NCBI RefSeq assembly: GCF_900094625.1
Contig: NZ_FMAJ01000009.1
Location: 1-64,000 of the forward strand
Direction of reading: 5' to 3'
Length of the DNA: 64,000 nt
DNA from: Rhizobium aethiopicum
GTDB taxonomy: Bacteria > Pseudomonadota > Alphaproteobacteria > Rhizobiales > Rhizobiaceae
Under the pieces are notes generated by a model. That model searched no databases. It was not told where the DNA came from and saw only the letters and a program-made list of their open reading frames with translations. This document shows positions 41,345-50,510 of this stretch, in pieces. The first letter of the stretch is position 1, and each line of letters opens with the position of its first letter. The translations under genes and the position numbers were made by a program.

Positions 41345-41808
41345 ATGCTGGATACCACGGTGCTGAATGACTTCATCGTAGAGGCCAAGGCCGCGACCTA
41401 TGTCGGGGGCGGCGTACCTCGCCTGCCCTGCCGGCCGGGTGCGCATGATATCGGCTACTTCAGCGGGAACTGGGGGTATTCGACAGCTATTTCGGCGGCA
41501 CCGATTTCGCCGGACAGGAGGTGGTGTGGTTTGCCGAGGAACCGGTCTGGGCGATGAATTATTTCGGCTGTGTGGTCGCGCCTGATCTCATCGATGGCGG
41601 TGCGGCTGGAACGGTGATCAAGGCGGCGCTCTCGGCAATGTATCGGGAAGGCCGGTTTCTTGGCGGAATGGAATTCGATCATCCGTTCGGCCGTTATATC
41701 GACCGCAGCGAAGGCGGCTGCGAACGGTTCAGCGGCCATGAATGCATCATGGTCGATGGCCGGAAGGCTTATGTGCTCGACTATCGAGGTGGGCTGGTCA
41801 CCCCCTGA
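41345..41808 (+). pseudogene. DUF5680-type protein gene, frameshifted
   Basis: The reading starts at ATG 41345 (MLDTTVLNDFIVEAKAATYV, GGGGAGG ribosome site) and proceeds through RPGAHDIGYFSGNWGY. At about 41477-41480 the frame breaks. Adding one base gives WGY-LDSYFGGTDFAGQEVVWF, continuing as EEPVWAMNYFGCVVAPDLID to the stop at 41808 (about 154 residues restored), which fits the DUF5680 family as I remember it. Without correction the first part stops soon after the break, while the second part remains open from a GTG at 41521. Either a genuine pseudogene or a one-base sequence error. LexA box upstream. Confidence 0.7.
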
Positions 41809-41816
41809 CCGAAACT

Positions 41817-42500
41817 TCAGAAGTCGACAACCTTGCCGTCCGAGATCGTCACGCGCCGATCCATGCGACGGGCGAGCTCGTGGTTGTGGGTGGCGATGAG
41901 GGCCGCAAGACCGGACTGACGCACAAGCGCCTCCAGCGCGTCGAAGACGTAGCTTGCCGTTTCCGGGTCGAGATTGCCGGTCGGCTCGTCGGCAAGCAGC
42001 AGGGTCGGCGCATTGGCAACGGCGCGGGCGATCGCGACGCGCTGCTGCTCGCCGCCTGAAAGCTCGCCCGGGCGGTGGGCGCCACGATGGCCGATGCGCA
42101 TGTAATCGAGAAGCTGGCCGGCCCGCTCCCCGGCTTCCTTCCAGGACAGTCCGGCGATGAGCTGCGGCATCATGATGTTCTCGAGCGCGGAAAATTCCGG
42201 CAGCAGATGGTGGAACTGGTAGACGAATCCGATTTCGCTGCGGCGGATCGCGGTGCGATTGTCGTCGGAAAGGCCGTCGCAGGCATGGCCGTTGATGTTG
42301 ACTTCACCGCCGTCCGGATGCTCCAGCAAGCCGGCGACATGCAGCAGCGTCGACTTGCCGGTGCCGGAAGGGGCGACGAGAGCGACGATCTCGCCCTTCG
42401 ACATGGAAAAATCGGCGCCCCTCAGGATCGGGAGCAGCGTATCGCCCTGCCCGTAATGGCGCTCGACGCCGGTAAGCTTGAGAACGACGTTGCGGTTCAT
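41817..42500 (-). CDS. lolD: Lipoprotein-release ABC transporter, ATP-binding subunit
   Basis: ATPase that powers extraction of outer-membrane lipoproteins from the inner membrane. 227 residues. Walker A is APSGTGKST (about residues 43-51), ABC signature LSGGEQQRVAIARA, Walker B LLLADEPTGNLD, followed by a switch His in ATHN. It follows the LolC/E-type permease by 14 nt. Confidence 0.94.
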   Translation of the reverse strand: MNRNVVLKLTGVERHYGQGDTLLPILRGADFSMSKGEIVALVAPSGTGKSTLLHVAGLLEHPDGGEVNINGHACDGLSDDNRTAIRRSEIGFVYQFHHLLPEFSALENIMMPQLIAGLSWKEAGERAGQLLDYMRIGHRGAHRPGELSGGEQQRVAIARAVANAPTLLLADEPTGNLDPETASYVFDALEALVRQSGLAALIATHNHELARRMDRRVTISDGKVVDF

Positions 42501-42514
42501 GAAGGCGGCATTCC

Positions 42515-43819
42515 TTATTCGTAGCGCAGGGCCTGCACCGGATCGAGCCTGGAGGCGCGCCAGGCCGGGAAAATGGTCGCGATGAAGGAGAGCGTCAACG
42601 CCATGATGACGATCGAGATCGTTTCGCTGAGGTCCATTTCGGCCGGCAGCTGGCTGAGGAAATAGACCTGCGGATTGAAGATCACTTCGCCCGAAATCCA
42701 GGAGAAGAACTGGCGGATGGATTCGATGTTGAGGCAGACGAGAACGCCAAGCAGCACGCCGGCGATGGTGCCAACGATGCCGATCGCCGCTCCGGTCATG
42801 AAGAAGATGCGCATGATCGCACCGGCGCTGGCGCCCATCGTGCGCAGGATGGCGATATCGCTGCCCTTGTCCTTCACCAGCATGATAAGGCCGGAGATGA
42901 TGTTGAGCGCCGCGACAAGCACGATCAGCGTCAGGATCATGAACATGACATTGCGTTCGACCTGGAGTGCGGAGAAGAAGGTCTGGTTGCGCTGGCGCCA
43001 GTCGGTGATGGCGATCTGGCGTCCGGCCGCCTCCTCCACCTTGGGCCTCAGAGCGTCGATATCGTCAGGATTGTCGACGAAAAGCTCGATCGACTGCACC
43101 AGCCCCTCGGCATTGAAAAAAAGCTGCGCTTCCTCGAGCGGCATGAAGATGATCGAGGAGTCGTATTCCGACATGCCGATCTCGAAGAGGCCGGAAATCT
43201 TGTAGGACTTGACGCGCGGGCTGACGCCCATCGGCGTGATGTCGCCATCCGGTGACGTCAATGTAATGAGATCGCCAACACGCAAACCAAGCTGATCGGC
43301 CATGCGGGTGCCGATCAGCACGCCTTCACCGGAGGCATAGCCGACCATGTCGCCTGATTTGATGTTCCGGGACACCGTCTGGAGCTTGGTCAGATCCTCG
43401 GCGCGCGCGCCACGCACCAGAGCGCCGGTGCTGCCGCCGGCCTGGGCGGAGGCGAGAACCTGGCCTTCGACCAGCGGCAGCGCCATCTTGACGCCGGGCA
43501 CGGCGGCCAGCCTGCTGGCGAGGTCGGGATAATCGGTGAAGGGGCCGTCGATCGGCTGCACGATCATGTGGCCGTTAATGCCGAGAATGCGCGAAACCAG
43601 TTCGGTGCGGAAACCATTCATGACGGCCATGACGATGATCAGCGTCGCAACGCCGAGCATGATGCCGACGAAGGAGAAGCCGGCGATCACCGATATGAAG
43701 GCCTCCTTGCGGCGCGCGCGCAGATAGCGCCACGCCACGAGGCGCTCAAAGGTGGAAAATGGCTTGCCAGCCGGACCCAAGCCGGATTTTGAACTCCGGT
43801 CCACTGCTGCCTCTGCCAT
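42515..43819 (-). CDS. lolC: Lipoprotein-release permease, LolC/LolE family
   Basis: FtsX-like permease of the Lol system, 434 residues. One N-terminal membrane helix (about 43-65, SVIAGFSFVGIMLGVATLII) is followed by a large periplasmic domain (about 70-285). Three further helices (about 290-420) are separated by the coupling region KGSDIAILRTMGASAGAI. A single gene is present where E. coli has lolC and lolE; many alphaproteobacteria have one LolF-type protein acting as a homodimer, so that name would also fit. Between proS and lolD. Confidence 0.93.
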   Translation of the reverse strand: MAEAAVDRSSKSGLGPAGKPFSTFERLVAWRYLRARRKEAFISVIAGFSFVGIMLGVATLIIVMAVMNGFRTELVSRILGINGHMIVQPIDGPFTDYPDLASRLAAVPGVKMALPLVEGQVLASAQAGGSTGALVRGARAEDLTKLQTVSRNIKSGDMVGYASGEGVLIGTRMADQLGLRVGDLITLTSPDGDITPMGVSPRVKSYKISGLFEIGMSEYDSSIIFMPLEEAQLFFNAEGLVQSIELFVDNPDDIDALRPKVEEAAGRQIAITDWRQRNQTFFSALQVERNVMFMILTLIVLVAALNIISGLIMLVKDKGSDIAILRTMGASAGAIMRIFFMTGAAIGIVGTIAGVLLGVLVCLNIESIRQFFSWISGEVIFNPQVYFLSQLPAEMDLSETISIVIMALTLSFIATIFPAWRASRLDPVQALRYE

Positions 43820-43834
43820 TTCGCCTCCGTTTCC

Positions 43835-45157
43835 TTAAGCCACGAACCTGTTGATCGCCGCTTCGATGGTCATCGTTTCGCGGGCGCCGGTCTTGCGGTC
43901 CTTCACTTCGACCTCGCCGTTGGCGACCGCGCGCGGTCCGGCGATGATCTGGACGGGTACGCCGATCAGGTCGGCGGTCGCGAATTTCGTGCCGGCCCGA
44001 TCGTCGGTATCGTCGTAGAGCACGTCCTTGCCGGCCTTCGTCAGAGCGGCGTAGATCAGCTCGCAGGTATCGTCGCAGGCCTCATCGCCCACCTTCATGT
44101 TGATTACGACGACATCGAAGGGTGCAACCGACGACGGCCAGATGATTCCGTTGTCGTCATGCGATGCTTCGATGATGGCGGGAACAAGGCGTGTCGGGCC
44201 GATACCGTAGGAGCCCATGTGAACGAAGTGTTCCTTACCGTCAGGTCCCTGCACTTTAGCGCCCATCGTCTCGGAATATTTCGTGCCGAAATAGAAGATA
44301 TGGCCGACCTCGATGCCGCGGGCGGAAAGGCGCTCGGCTTCGGGAACAGCGTTGAAGGCGGCCTCGTCGTGCATTTCCGAGGTCGCCGCATAGAGCGAGG
44401 TCCACTTGTCGAAAATCGCCTTCAGGCCTTCGACGCTATCGAAATCGGTCCGCTCATCAGGAATATCGAAACCGACGAAGTCCTTGTGGCAGAAGACCTC
44501 AGATTCGCCGGTATCGGCGAGAATGATGAATTCATGGCTGAGATTGCCGCCGATCGGGCCGGTGTCCGCACGCATCGGGATGGCGCGCAGGCCGAGCCGA
44601 TCGAATGTTCTGAGATAGGCGGCGAACATCTTGTTATAGGAATGCTCTGCACCCTCGCGCGTCAGATCGAAGGAATAGGCATCCTTCATCATGAATTCGC
44701 GCGAGCGCATGGTGCCGAAGCGCGGACGGATCTCGTCGCGGAACTTCAGCTGGATGTGATAGAGATTGAGCGGCAAGTCCTTGTAGGATTTGACCGAGGA
44801 GCGGAAAATATCCGTCACCATCTCCTCGTTGGTCGGACCATAGAGCATCGGCCGATCCTGGCGGTCCTTGATGCGCAGCATCTCCTTGCCATAGGCGTCG
44901 TAGCGGCCGCTTTCCTGCCAGAGCTCGGCCGATTGCAGGGTCGGCATCGAAAGCTCGATGGCACCGGCGCGGTTCTGTTCCTCGCGGATAATCGCATTGA
45001 CCTTGTCGAGCACGCGCTTACCGAGCGGCAGCCATGAATAGATGCCCTGCGACTGCTGGCGGATCATGCCGGCGCGCAGCATCAACCGGTGGGAGACGAT
45101 TTCCGCCTCCTTGGGGTTTTCCTTAAGGATGGGCATGAAATAGCGAGACAGACGCAT
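43835..45157 (-). CDS. proS: Prolyl-tRNA synthetase (short, without editing insert)
   Basis: Class II synthetase that charges tRNA-Pro. 440 residues, much shorter than the roughly 570-residue bacterial form with the INS editing domain. It is the alphaproteobacterial/mitochondrial short type. Motif 2 is FRDEIRPRFGTMRSREFMMKD, motif 3 GSYGIGPTRLVPAIIE, and the anticodon-binding domain occupies the last 110 residues. Mischarged Ala-tRNA-Pro must be cleared in trans if at all. 15 nt upstream of lolC/E, operon. Confidence 0.95.
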   Translation of the reverse strand: MRLSRYFMPILKENPKEAEIVSHRLMLRAGMIRQQSQGIYSWLPLGKRVLDKVNAIIREEQNRAGAIELSMPTLQSAELWQESGRYDAYGKEMLRIKDRQDRPMLYGPTNEEMVTDIFRSSVKSYKDLPLNLYHIQLKFRDEIRPRFGTMRSREFMMKDAYSFDLTREGAEHSYNKMFAAYLRTFDRLGLRAIPMRADTGPIGGNLSHEFIILADTGESEVFCHKDFVGFDIPDERTDFDSVEGLKAIFDKWTSLYAATSEMHDEAAFNAVPEAERLSARGIEVGHIFYFGTKYSETMGAKVQGPDGKEHFVHMGSYGIGPTRLVPAIIEASHDDNGIIWPSSVAPFDVVVINMKVGDEACDDTCELIYAALTKAGKDVLYDDTDDRAGTKFATADLIGVPVQIIAGPRAVANGEVEVKDRKTGARETMTIEAAINRFVA

Positions 45158-45419
45158 GGCGTTTCCGAAGCAGTTGAGATCCCGCGATTGAGCGGAATCG
45201 AAGGTACATCGTTAATGTGGGAGCGTTCATAGCCGCTTCGCGGCAGGAAGGAAACCCGCAACTGATGTCGGCTGCCTCCCGGATACGCATGTTCGCACCC
45301 GCAAAATGTCAGGGCATGAAAAAGCGCGTGTTTATAAGGACTTGAACGAAAATCTTGTCAACAGAAAAATTATGCTGGAGTGTAGCAAAAATGCAAAAAA
45401 AGCTAATGACAAAGCCCAA

Positions 45420-45585
45420 TGTTTGAGCTAGCTTTAGCTCACAAAACAGGCAAGAAGGATAAATTCTTGCCGAATTCGCGGTCAAGTCTTGGGAGGATCA
45501 GATCTTAGGCGCGCTCGTCGCAGCCCCGGCAACGGTTACAGATCACGCGATACTTAAAACAAGGCTTTTAGCCTTGTTTTTTTTT
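45420..45585 (+). ncRNA. Candidate small RNA with three stem-loops and terminator
   Basis: Three hairpins in a row on the plus strand. GAGCT/AGCTC at 45425-45440, GGCAAGAA/TTCTTGCC at 45449-45471 (perfect 8 bp), and a terminator AAAACAAGGCT/AGCCTTGTTTT at 45556-45580 with T residues to 45585. Between them is an unpaired stretch containing TTGGGAGGATC, a possible target-pairing region. No ORF of credible length ends at this terminator. Promoter not identified (CTTGTC at 45354 has no good -10). Family unknown. Confidence 0.4.
45556..45585 (+). terminator. Strong Rho-independent terminator
   Basis: 11-bp perfect stem (45556-45566 with 45570-45580), 3-nt loop, and a T-run to 45585. The A-rich left flank makes it weakly bidirectional. 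Confidence 0.85.
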
Positions 45586-45748
45586 GCTTTTTCGCTTCCA
45601 ATTCCATTTAAGAACCCACCCCTCCTTCCGTTAAGAGATGGGCCTCATTCCGTTACGTGAGCTCTTTGCCGGAACAGCATGACCTTGGTATGACGGCATA
45701 CCGTCGGCTGAATTTACATATGCCCAAAGTTTGAGCAAAAGCTAGCTC

Positions 45749-46024
45749 TTAATAGAAGCTCGGCCCGAGTTGTGGAAGGGCGTCGAAGCCCCAGCCGAAA
45801 TAGGTGTCGCAGACGTACCAGAGGCCGTAGATGAGCGCCGAAATCAGCGTCGTCAGCGAGAAGACGAAGGCGGCACGAAAGCGGGTGGGCGCACTTGGCA
45901 CCGTGCCGAGGACAATATCGTCGTCTTCCGCCTGGGTGCGCAGGCCGATCGGCAGGACGGCAAAAAGCGTCATCCACCAGATGATGAAGTAGACGGCGAA
46001 TCCCTGGAGGAAGGTCTGTAGCAT
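45749..46024 (-). CDS. DUF1467 family membrane protein, 91 aa
   Basis: Starts MLQTFLQGFAVYFIIWWMTL at 46024, not at the ATG-like codon 90 bases upstream. Two membrane helices (about 8-26 and 52-74) flank a conserved loop GLRTQAEDDDIVLGTVPSAP. Function unknown; in Rhizobiales it is usually found between mce and proS (from memory). 163 nt downstream of mce. Confidence 0.88.
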   Translation of the reverse strand: MLQTFLQGFAVYFIIWWMTLFAVLPIGLRTQAEDDDIVLGTVPSAPTRFRAAFVFSLTTLISALIYGLWYVCDTYFGWGFDALPQLGPSFY

Positions 46025-46187
46025 TATATTTCCCGGCGGTGTCTTGCCGACAGAGCGCGTAGAAGCGCTGCGTCGCTTGGAGCTTACGCCCTTATACGGC
46101 GGAACAGCGTCCAACTCAAAGCGAACGAAACATTTCGCCGCCTTCGGGTCACTCTGCCGCAGCGAAAATGCGTCGATTCAAATGGCG

Positions 46188-46592
46188 TCAGGCCTGTTCG
46201 AGCTCGATCAGCGTCCCGAAGAAATCCTTCGGGTGCAGAAAGAGCACCGGCTTGCCATGCGCGCCCGTCTTCGGCTGGCCGTCGCCAAGCACCCGCGCGC
46301 CCGTTGCGACCAGCCGGTCGCGGGCGACAAGAATATCGTCCACCTCATAGCAGATATGGTGCATGCCGCCGGACGGGTTCTTTTCGAGGAAGACTGCGAT
46401 TGGCGAATCCTGCCCGAGAGGCTCCAGCAATTCCACCTTGGTGTTCGGCAATTCGACGAAGACGACGGTGACCCCGTGCTCCGGCAGAGGCTGTGGCTGC
46501 GATACGGCAGCCCCGAGCGTGTCGCGATAGGCAGCCGTCGCCGCGGCAAGGTCGGGAACGGCAATGGCAATATGGTTCACCCGGCCGAGCAT
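46188..46592 (-). CDS. mce: Methylmalonyl-CoA epimerase
   Basis: Interconverts (2S)- and (2R)-methylmalonyl-CoA in propionyl-CoA catabolism. 134 residues in the glyoxalase/VOC fold with the typical start MLGRVNHIAIAVPDL (metal ligand His7), central GGMHHICYEVDD and C-terminal FFGTLIELEQ (metal ligand Glu). Two bases after rnj, so co-transcribed with nuo-birA-rnj. Confidence 0.94.
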   Translation of the reverse strand: MLGRVNHIAIAVPDLAAATAAYRDTLGAAVSQPQPLPEHGVTVVFVELPNTKVELLEPLGQDSPIAVFLEKNPSGGMHHICYEVDDILVARDRLVATGARVLGDGQPKTGAHGKPVLFLHPKDFFGTLIELEQA

Positions 46593-46594
46593 GG

Positions 46595-48265
46595 TCAGAC
46601 CTTAGTGACGAAGGCGGTGACAACTGGCTTCTTGCCCCAGGCGTGGTTTGCAGCGGCGCGGATGGCGCGGCGCACGGCCTCCTGCAGCATGTCGATGTCC
46701 TTGCGGCGGGCGCGCGGAATGCTTTCGATGGCGCTGATGGCCGCATCGTAGAGCGTATCCTCCATCTCCTCGCCTTCATCGTCATAAACCGGCAAGCCGA
46801 TCGAGACGAGGTCGGGATCGCCGAGAATGTCGTAACGCGCGTCGAGCACGACGCTGACTGCGACATGGCCGACATAGGAGAGCTTCTTGCGCTCGCCGAT
46901 GCCCATTTCGTCGAAATCGCCGATCAGCAGACCGTCCTTGTAGATGCGACCGTGCGGCGCTTCCCCGATAACCTCGACCGGACCAGGCGCCAGCCGCAGG
47001 ATGTCGCCGTTGCGCACCCGCGGCACCATCGCAATGCCGGATTGCTCGGCAAGCTCCTTATGCGCCGTCAGATGCGTCGCCTCGCCATGCACCGGCACCA
47101 CGATTTTCGGCCGCGTCCACTCATACATTCGCTGCAACTCGTTGCGGCGGGGATGGCCGGACACATGGACGAGCGCCTCGGTGTCGGTGATGATATGCAC
47201 GCCCTGCTCGACGAGGCCGTTCTTGATGTCCTGGATCGCCTTCTCGTTGCCGGGAATGGCACGTGAGGAAAACACGACGATATCGCCTGCCGCAAAGGCC
47301 ACATTGCGCATCTCGTCGCGAGAAAGCTTGGCAAGCGCAGCCCGCGCCTCGCCCTGGCTGCCGGTCAGGATGACGACGACCTTGTCGCGCGGGATATAGC
47401 CGTACTCCTCCTCCGAAATGAAAGGTTTAACCCCTTCCATCAGGCCGAGATCGCTCGCGACATCGACGACACGCTTCAGCGAACTGCCGAGCAGCAGCAC
47501 CTCTCGGCCCGCAGCCTCGGCAGCCTCGGCAACGGTGCGAATACGCCCGACATTCGACGAGAAGGTGGTGATCGCCACCCGGCCCTCGGCATCCTCGATG
47601 ATCTTGCGCAGGCTCTCCGACACATCCTTCTCGGAGGGCGAAACGCCGTCACGCAGCGCATTGGTGGAATCGCACATCAGGGCCAGCACGCCCTCGTCGC
47701 CGAGCTGGCGGAAACGCGTCTCGTCGGTCAGGGGTCCGAGCGAAGGCTCGTGGTCAATCTTCCAGTCGCCTGTATGGATGACATTACCGGCCGGCGTCCG
47801 GATCATCAGCGACATCGGCTCAGGGATCGAATGGTTGACGGCCACACCTTCGATGCTGAAGGGGCCTACATTGATTGTGTCGCCTGCCTTGAACGGCGTC
47901 ACCGGCACTTCACCGATCGTTCCCTTTTCGAAGCTGCGTTTGGCTTCAAGCAGACCCGATGTAAAGGCGGAGGCGTAAACCGGAACGTTGAGGCCTGGCC
48001 AGAGGTCGGCGAGTGCCCCGTAATGGTCTTCATGGGCATGGGTGATGATGATCGCCTTGAGGTTCTTGCGCTCATTGGCGAGGAAGCGGATATCGGGCAG
48101 CACGAGGTCGACGCCCGGCAGGTCAGGCCCGGGAAAAGTCACGCCGCAGTCGACCATGATCCACTGGCGATGCTCGGGCGGGCCGTAGCCGTAAAGGGCA
48201 AGATTCATCCCGATCTCGCCGACGCCGCCCAGAGGCAGGAATACCAGTTCGTCCTGTTTCGCCAT
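46595..48265 (-). CDS. rnj: Ribonuclease J
   Basis: Metallo-beta-lactamase/beta-CASP RNase with 5'-3' exonuclease and endonuclease activity in rRNA maturation and mRNA decay. 556 residues from ATG 48265 (MAKQDELVFLPLGGVGEIGM). Zinc motif HAHEDH at 76-81, further ligand loops in VIHTGDWKID and HVSGHPRRNE, and beta-CASP motifs including CDSTNALRDG and TTFSSNVGRI. Together with rne in this window it shows the organism has both RNase E and RNase J, usual for Rhizobiales. 17 nt after birA. Confidence 0.95.
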   Translation of the reverse strand: MAKQDELVFLPLGGVGEIGMNLALYGYGPPEHRQWIMVDCGVTFPGPDLPGVDLVLPDIRFLANERKNLKAIIITHAHEDHYGALADLWPGLNVPVYASAFTSGLLEAKRSFEKGTIGEVPVTPFKAGDTINVGPFSIEGVAVNHSIPEPMSLMIRTPAGNVIHTGDWKIDHEPSLGPLTDETRFRQLGDEGVLALMCDSTNALRDGVSPSEKDVSESLRKIIEDAEGRVAITTFSSNVGRIRTVAEAAEAAGREVLLLGSSLKRVVDVASDLGLMEGVKPFISEEEYGYIPRDKVVVILTGSQGEARAALAKLSRDEMRNVAFAAGDIVVFSSRAIPGNEKAIQDIKNGLVEQGVHIITDTEALVHVSGHPRRNELQRMYEWTRPKIVVPVHGEATHLTAHKELAEQSGIAMVPRVRNGDILRLAPGPVEVIGEAPHGRIYKDGLLIGDFDEMGIGERKKLSYVGHVAVSVVLDARYDILGDPDLVSIGLPVYDDEGEEMEDTLYDAAISAIESIPRARRKDIDMLQEAVRRAIRAAANHAWGKKPVVTAFVTKV

Positions 48266-48282
48266 AATTTTCGTTTTTTCCA

Positions 48283-49047
48283 CTATCCAAAAAACACATC
48301 ACCGGCGGCAATAGACATAATCCTGCCAGCGCCGGTATCGAGCATCAACAAGCCATTATCATCAATTCCGGCGAATTGGCCGGAAATCGATCTGTCCGGC
48401 AAATTCACCGTGATCTTTTCGCCGATGCCGCAGGCGATGTCGCGCCAGCGCGCGGTGATCTCGGCAACACCGCGGCCCTGATCCCATATTTCAAGCAGTT
48501 CCGCCATCGCCGCAAAGAGATGAGCGAAGAGTTCCTCCGGCGACGCCGCGCTTGCATGCTGGCGCAGGCAGGTGACGGGATAGAGCGGATTGTCAGGCAT
48601 GACCGAGACATTGATGCCGATGCCGACGATCAGGGCATAACGACCATTCGGCAGCCCCTCACCTTCGACCAGGATGCCGCAGGTCTTCTTTCGGCCGATG
48701 AGAATATCGTTCGGCCATTTGACCTCGAGCGGTTCGCCGCCGGGCGGCAGCACGGCGCGGATTGCCTGGTGAACGGCGATGGCAATCGCAAGTGGCAGCG
48801 AGCCGAGGCGCTCCATCGGCGCCGGGTCGATCAGCAGAAGAGATGCGTAGAGATTGCCGCGTTCGGAAACCCAGAGCCTGCCGCGGCGGCCGCGGCCGCC
48901 GGTCTGCCTTTCGGCCGTTATCCAGAGATTGCCGGGATCACCCGCCCGAGCCCGGGCGAGGCATTCGCTGTTGGTGGATGATGTTTCCGACAGGGCTTCG
49001 TGCCTGAAATCGCCGAGCGATATCCGGCGCTGCCCGTCGGACGCCAT
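48283..49047 (-). CDS. birA: Biotin--[acetyl-CoA-carboxylase] ligase
   Basis: Attaches biotin to carboxyl-carrier proteins via biotinyl-AMP. 254 residues, catalytic and C-terminal domains only. The DNA-binding N-terminal domain of E. coli BirA is missing, so it is not a repressor. Motifs: STNSECLARARAGD, adenylate loop GGRGRRGR (50-57), KWPNDILIGRKKTCGILVE, and VGIGINV. Its start shares one base with the nuoN stop. Confidence 0.94.
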   Translation of the reverse strand: MASDGQRRISLGDFRHEALSETSSTNSECLARARAGDPGNLWITAERQTGGRGRRGRLWVSERGNLYASLLLIDPAPMERLGSLPLAIAIAVHQAIRAVLPPGGEPLEVKWPNDILIGRKKTCGILVEGEGLPNGRYALIVGIGINVSVMPDNPLYPVTCLRQHASAASPEELFAHLFAAMAELLEIWDQGRGVAEITARWRDIACGIGEKITVNLPDRSISGQFAGIDDNGLLMLDTGAGRIMSIAAGDVFFG

Positions 49048-50492
49048 CAGAAGAGGGTCGCGGCGGCAAGCGCTGCCGCGCCGCCGATCGGGCCGCCGAT
49101 GAGGACATAGGCGGTGACGAAAAGACCGGAGAGACCGAATACCAGGCGCAGAGAGCCGGAGACACGGGCGAATTCGCCGGTCGCCTCATCGAACCACATC
49201 AGTTTGATGACACGCAGATAATAGTAGGCGCCGACGACCGAGGCGAGAACGCCGATGATGGCGAGCGCATAAAGTTTTGCTTCGATCGCGGCAACGAAGA
49301 CAAAGTACTTGGCGAAGAAGCCGGCGAGCGGCGGAATGCCGGCAAGCGAGAACATCAGCGCCGTCAGCACCACTGCCATGAAAGGGTTGGTGGTGGAAAG
49401 GCCGGCGAGATCGTCGACGTTTTCGACAATGGTGCCGTCCTTGCGGCGCATCGACATGATGATCGCAAAGCTGCCGAGCGTCATGACCATGTAGATGACC
49501 ATGTAAAGCATGACGCCGGAAACGCCGGTCTGGTTGCCGGCGGCAAGGCCGACCAGCGCATAACCCATGTGGCCGATCGAGGAATAGGCCATCAGCCGCT
49601 TGATGTTCTTCTGGCCGATCGCGGCAAAGGAGCCGAGCAGCATCGAGGCGATCGAAATGAAGACGACGACCTGCTGCCAGTCCGCCAGAACCGGCTGGAA
49701 GGCGGTGATGACGATGCGGGTCATCATCGCCATGGCGGCAACCTTGGGGGCAGCGGCCAGGAAGGCGGTGACCGGCGTCGGCGCGCCTTCATAAACGTCA
49801 GGCGTCCACATGTGGAAGGGAACGGCCGAGATCTTGAAGGCGATGCCGGCGAGGATGAAGACCAGACCGAAGATGAGGCCGAGCGAACGCGCGCCCTCGA
49901 CGGAAAGCGCATGGGCGATCTCGGAGAAGTGGGTATGGCCGGTGAAGCCGTAAACCAGTGACATGCCGTAGAGCAGCATGCCGGAGGACAGTGCGCCGAG
50001 TACGAAATATTTGAGGCCGGCTTCGGTCGACTTCAGGCTGTCGCGGTTGATCGCGGCGACGACGTAGAGCGCCAGCGACTGCAGTTCCAGCGCGAGATAG
50101 AGCGAGATCAGGTCGTTGGCCGAGATCATCAGCAGGATGCCGAGGGTCGCCAGCACCAGGAGAACCGGGAACTCGAACTTGTCGAGCTGGTTTTCACGGG
50201 CGTGGCCGAGCGTCATGAACAGGGCGACCAGCGAACCGATCAGCGCCACCAGCTTCATGAAGCGCGAGAAGCCATCGGCCATGTAAACGCCGCCATAGGC
50301 AAGGCCTTCCGCCGGCACGAAGAGCAGCCACAGGCCGGAGGCGAGCAGCAGGACGATAGCGAGGCCGGTGACGACGGGGCCCGACCGCTCGCCCGAGAAG
50401 ACGCCGACCATCAACAGGACAAGGGCGCCGACCGCGAGGATGAGCTCCGGCGCGGAAAGATGCAGACTGAGGAGAATTGTTTCAGCGGTCAT
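49047..50492 (-). CDS. nuoN: NADH:quinone oxidoreductase subunit N
   Basis: Proton-pumping antiporter-like membrane subunit of complex I. 481 residues, about 14 membrane helices. Conserved Lys/Glu helices are visible, for example FLAAAPKVAAMAMMTR, and KNIKRLMAYSSIGHMGYALVG with the typical half-helix loop. Last nuo gene, overlapping birA by one base and following nuoM by 18 nt. Confidence 0.95.
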   Translation of the reverse strand: MTAETILLSLHLSAPELILAVGALVLLMVGVFSGERSGPVVTGLAIVLLLASGLWLLFVPAEGLAYGGVYMADGFSRFMKLVALIGSLVALFMTLGHARENQLDKFEFPVLLVLATLGILLMISANDLISLYLALELQSLALYVVAAINRDSLKSTEAGLKYFVLGALSSGMLLYGMSLVYGFTGHTHFSEIAHALSVEGARSLGLIFGLVFILAGIAFKISAVPFHMWTPDVYEGAPTPVTAFLAAAPKVAAMAMMTRIVITAFQPVLADWQQVVVFISIASMLLGSFAAIGQKNIKRLMAYSSIGHMGYALVGLAAGNQTGVSGVMLYMVIYMVMTLGSFAIIMSMRRKDGTIVENVDDLAGLSTTNPFMAVVLTALMFSLAGIPPLAGFFAKYFVFVAAIEAKLYALAIIGVLASVVGAYYYLRVIKLMWFDEATGEFARVSGSLRLVFGLSGLFVTAYVLIGGPIGGAAALAAATLF

Positions 50493-50510
50493 GTCCGATA
50501 AGTCCCGTCA

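Larger units (their letters stand above)
45158..45748. other. Gap between proS and the DUF1467 gene
   Basis: 591 bases without a conventional gene. It is notably A/T-rich from 45350 to 45480 and around 45570-45610. It contains the candidate sRNA at 45420-45585, a palindrome GACGGCATACCGTC at 45692-45705, and an inverted GAGC...GCTC segment near 45732-45747. That last segment resembles the one in the candidate sRNA: both follow a CCAA...GTTTGAGC stretch. The proS promoter must lie here too; none was identified with confidence. Confidence 0.4.
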
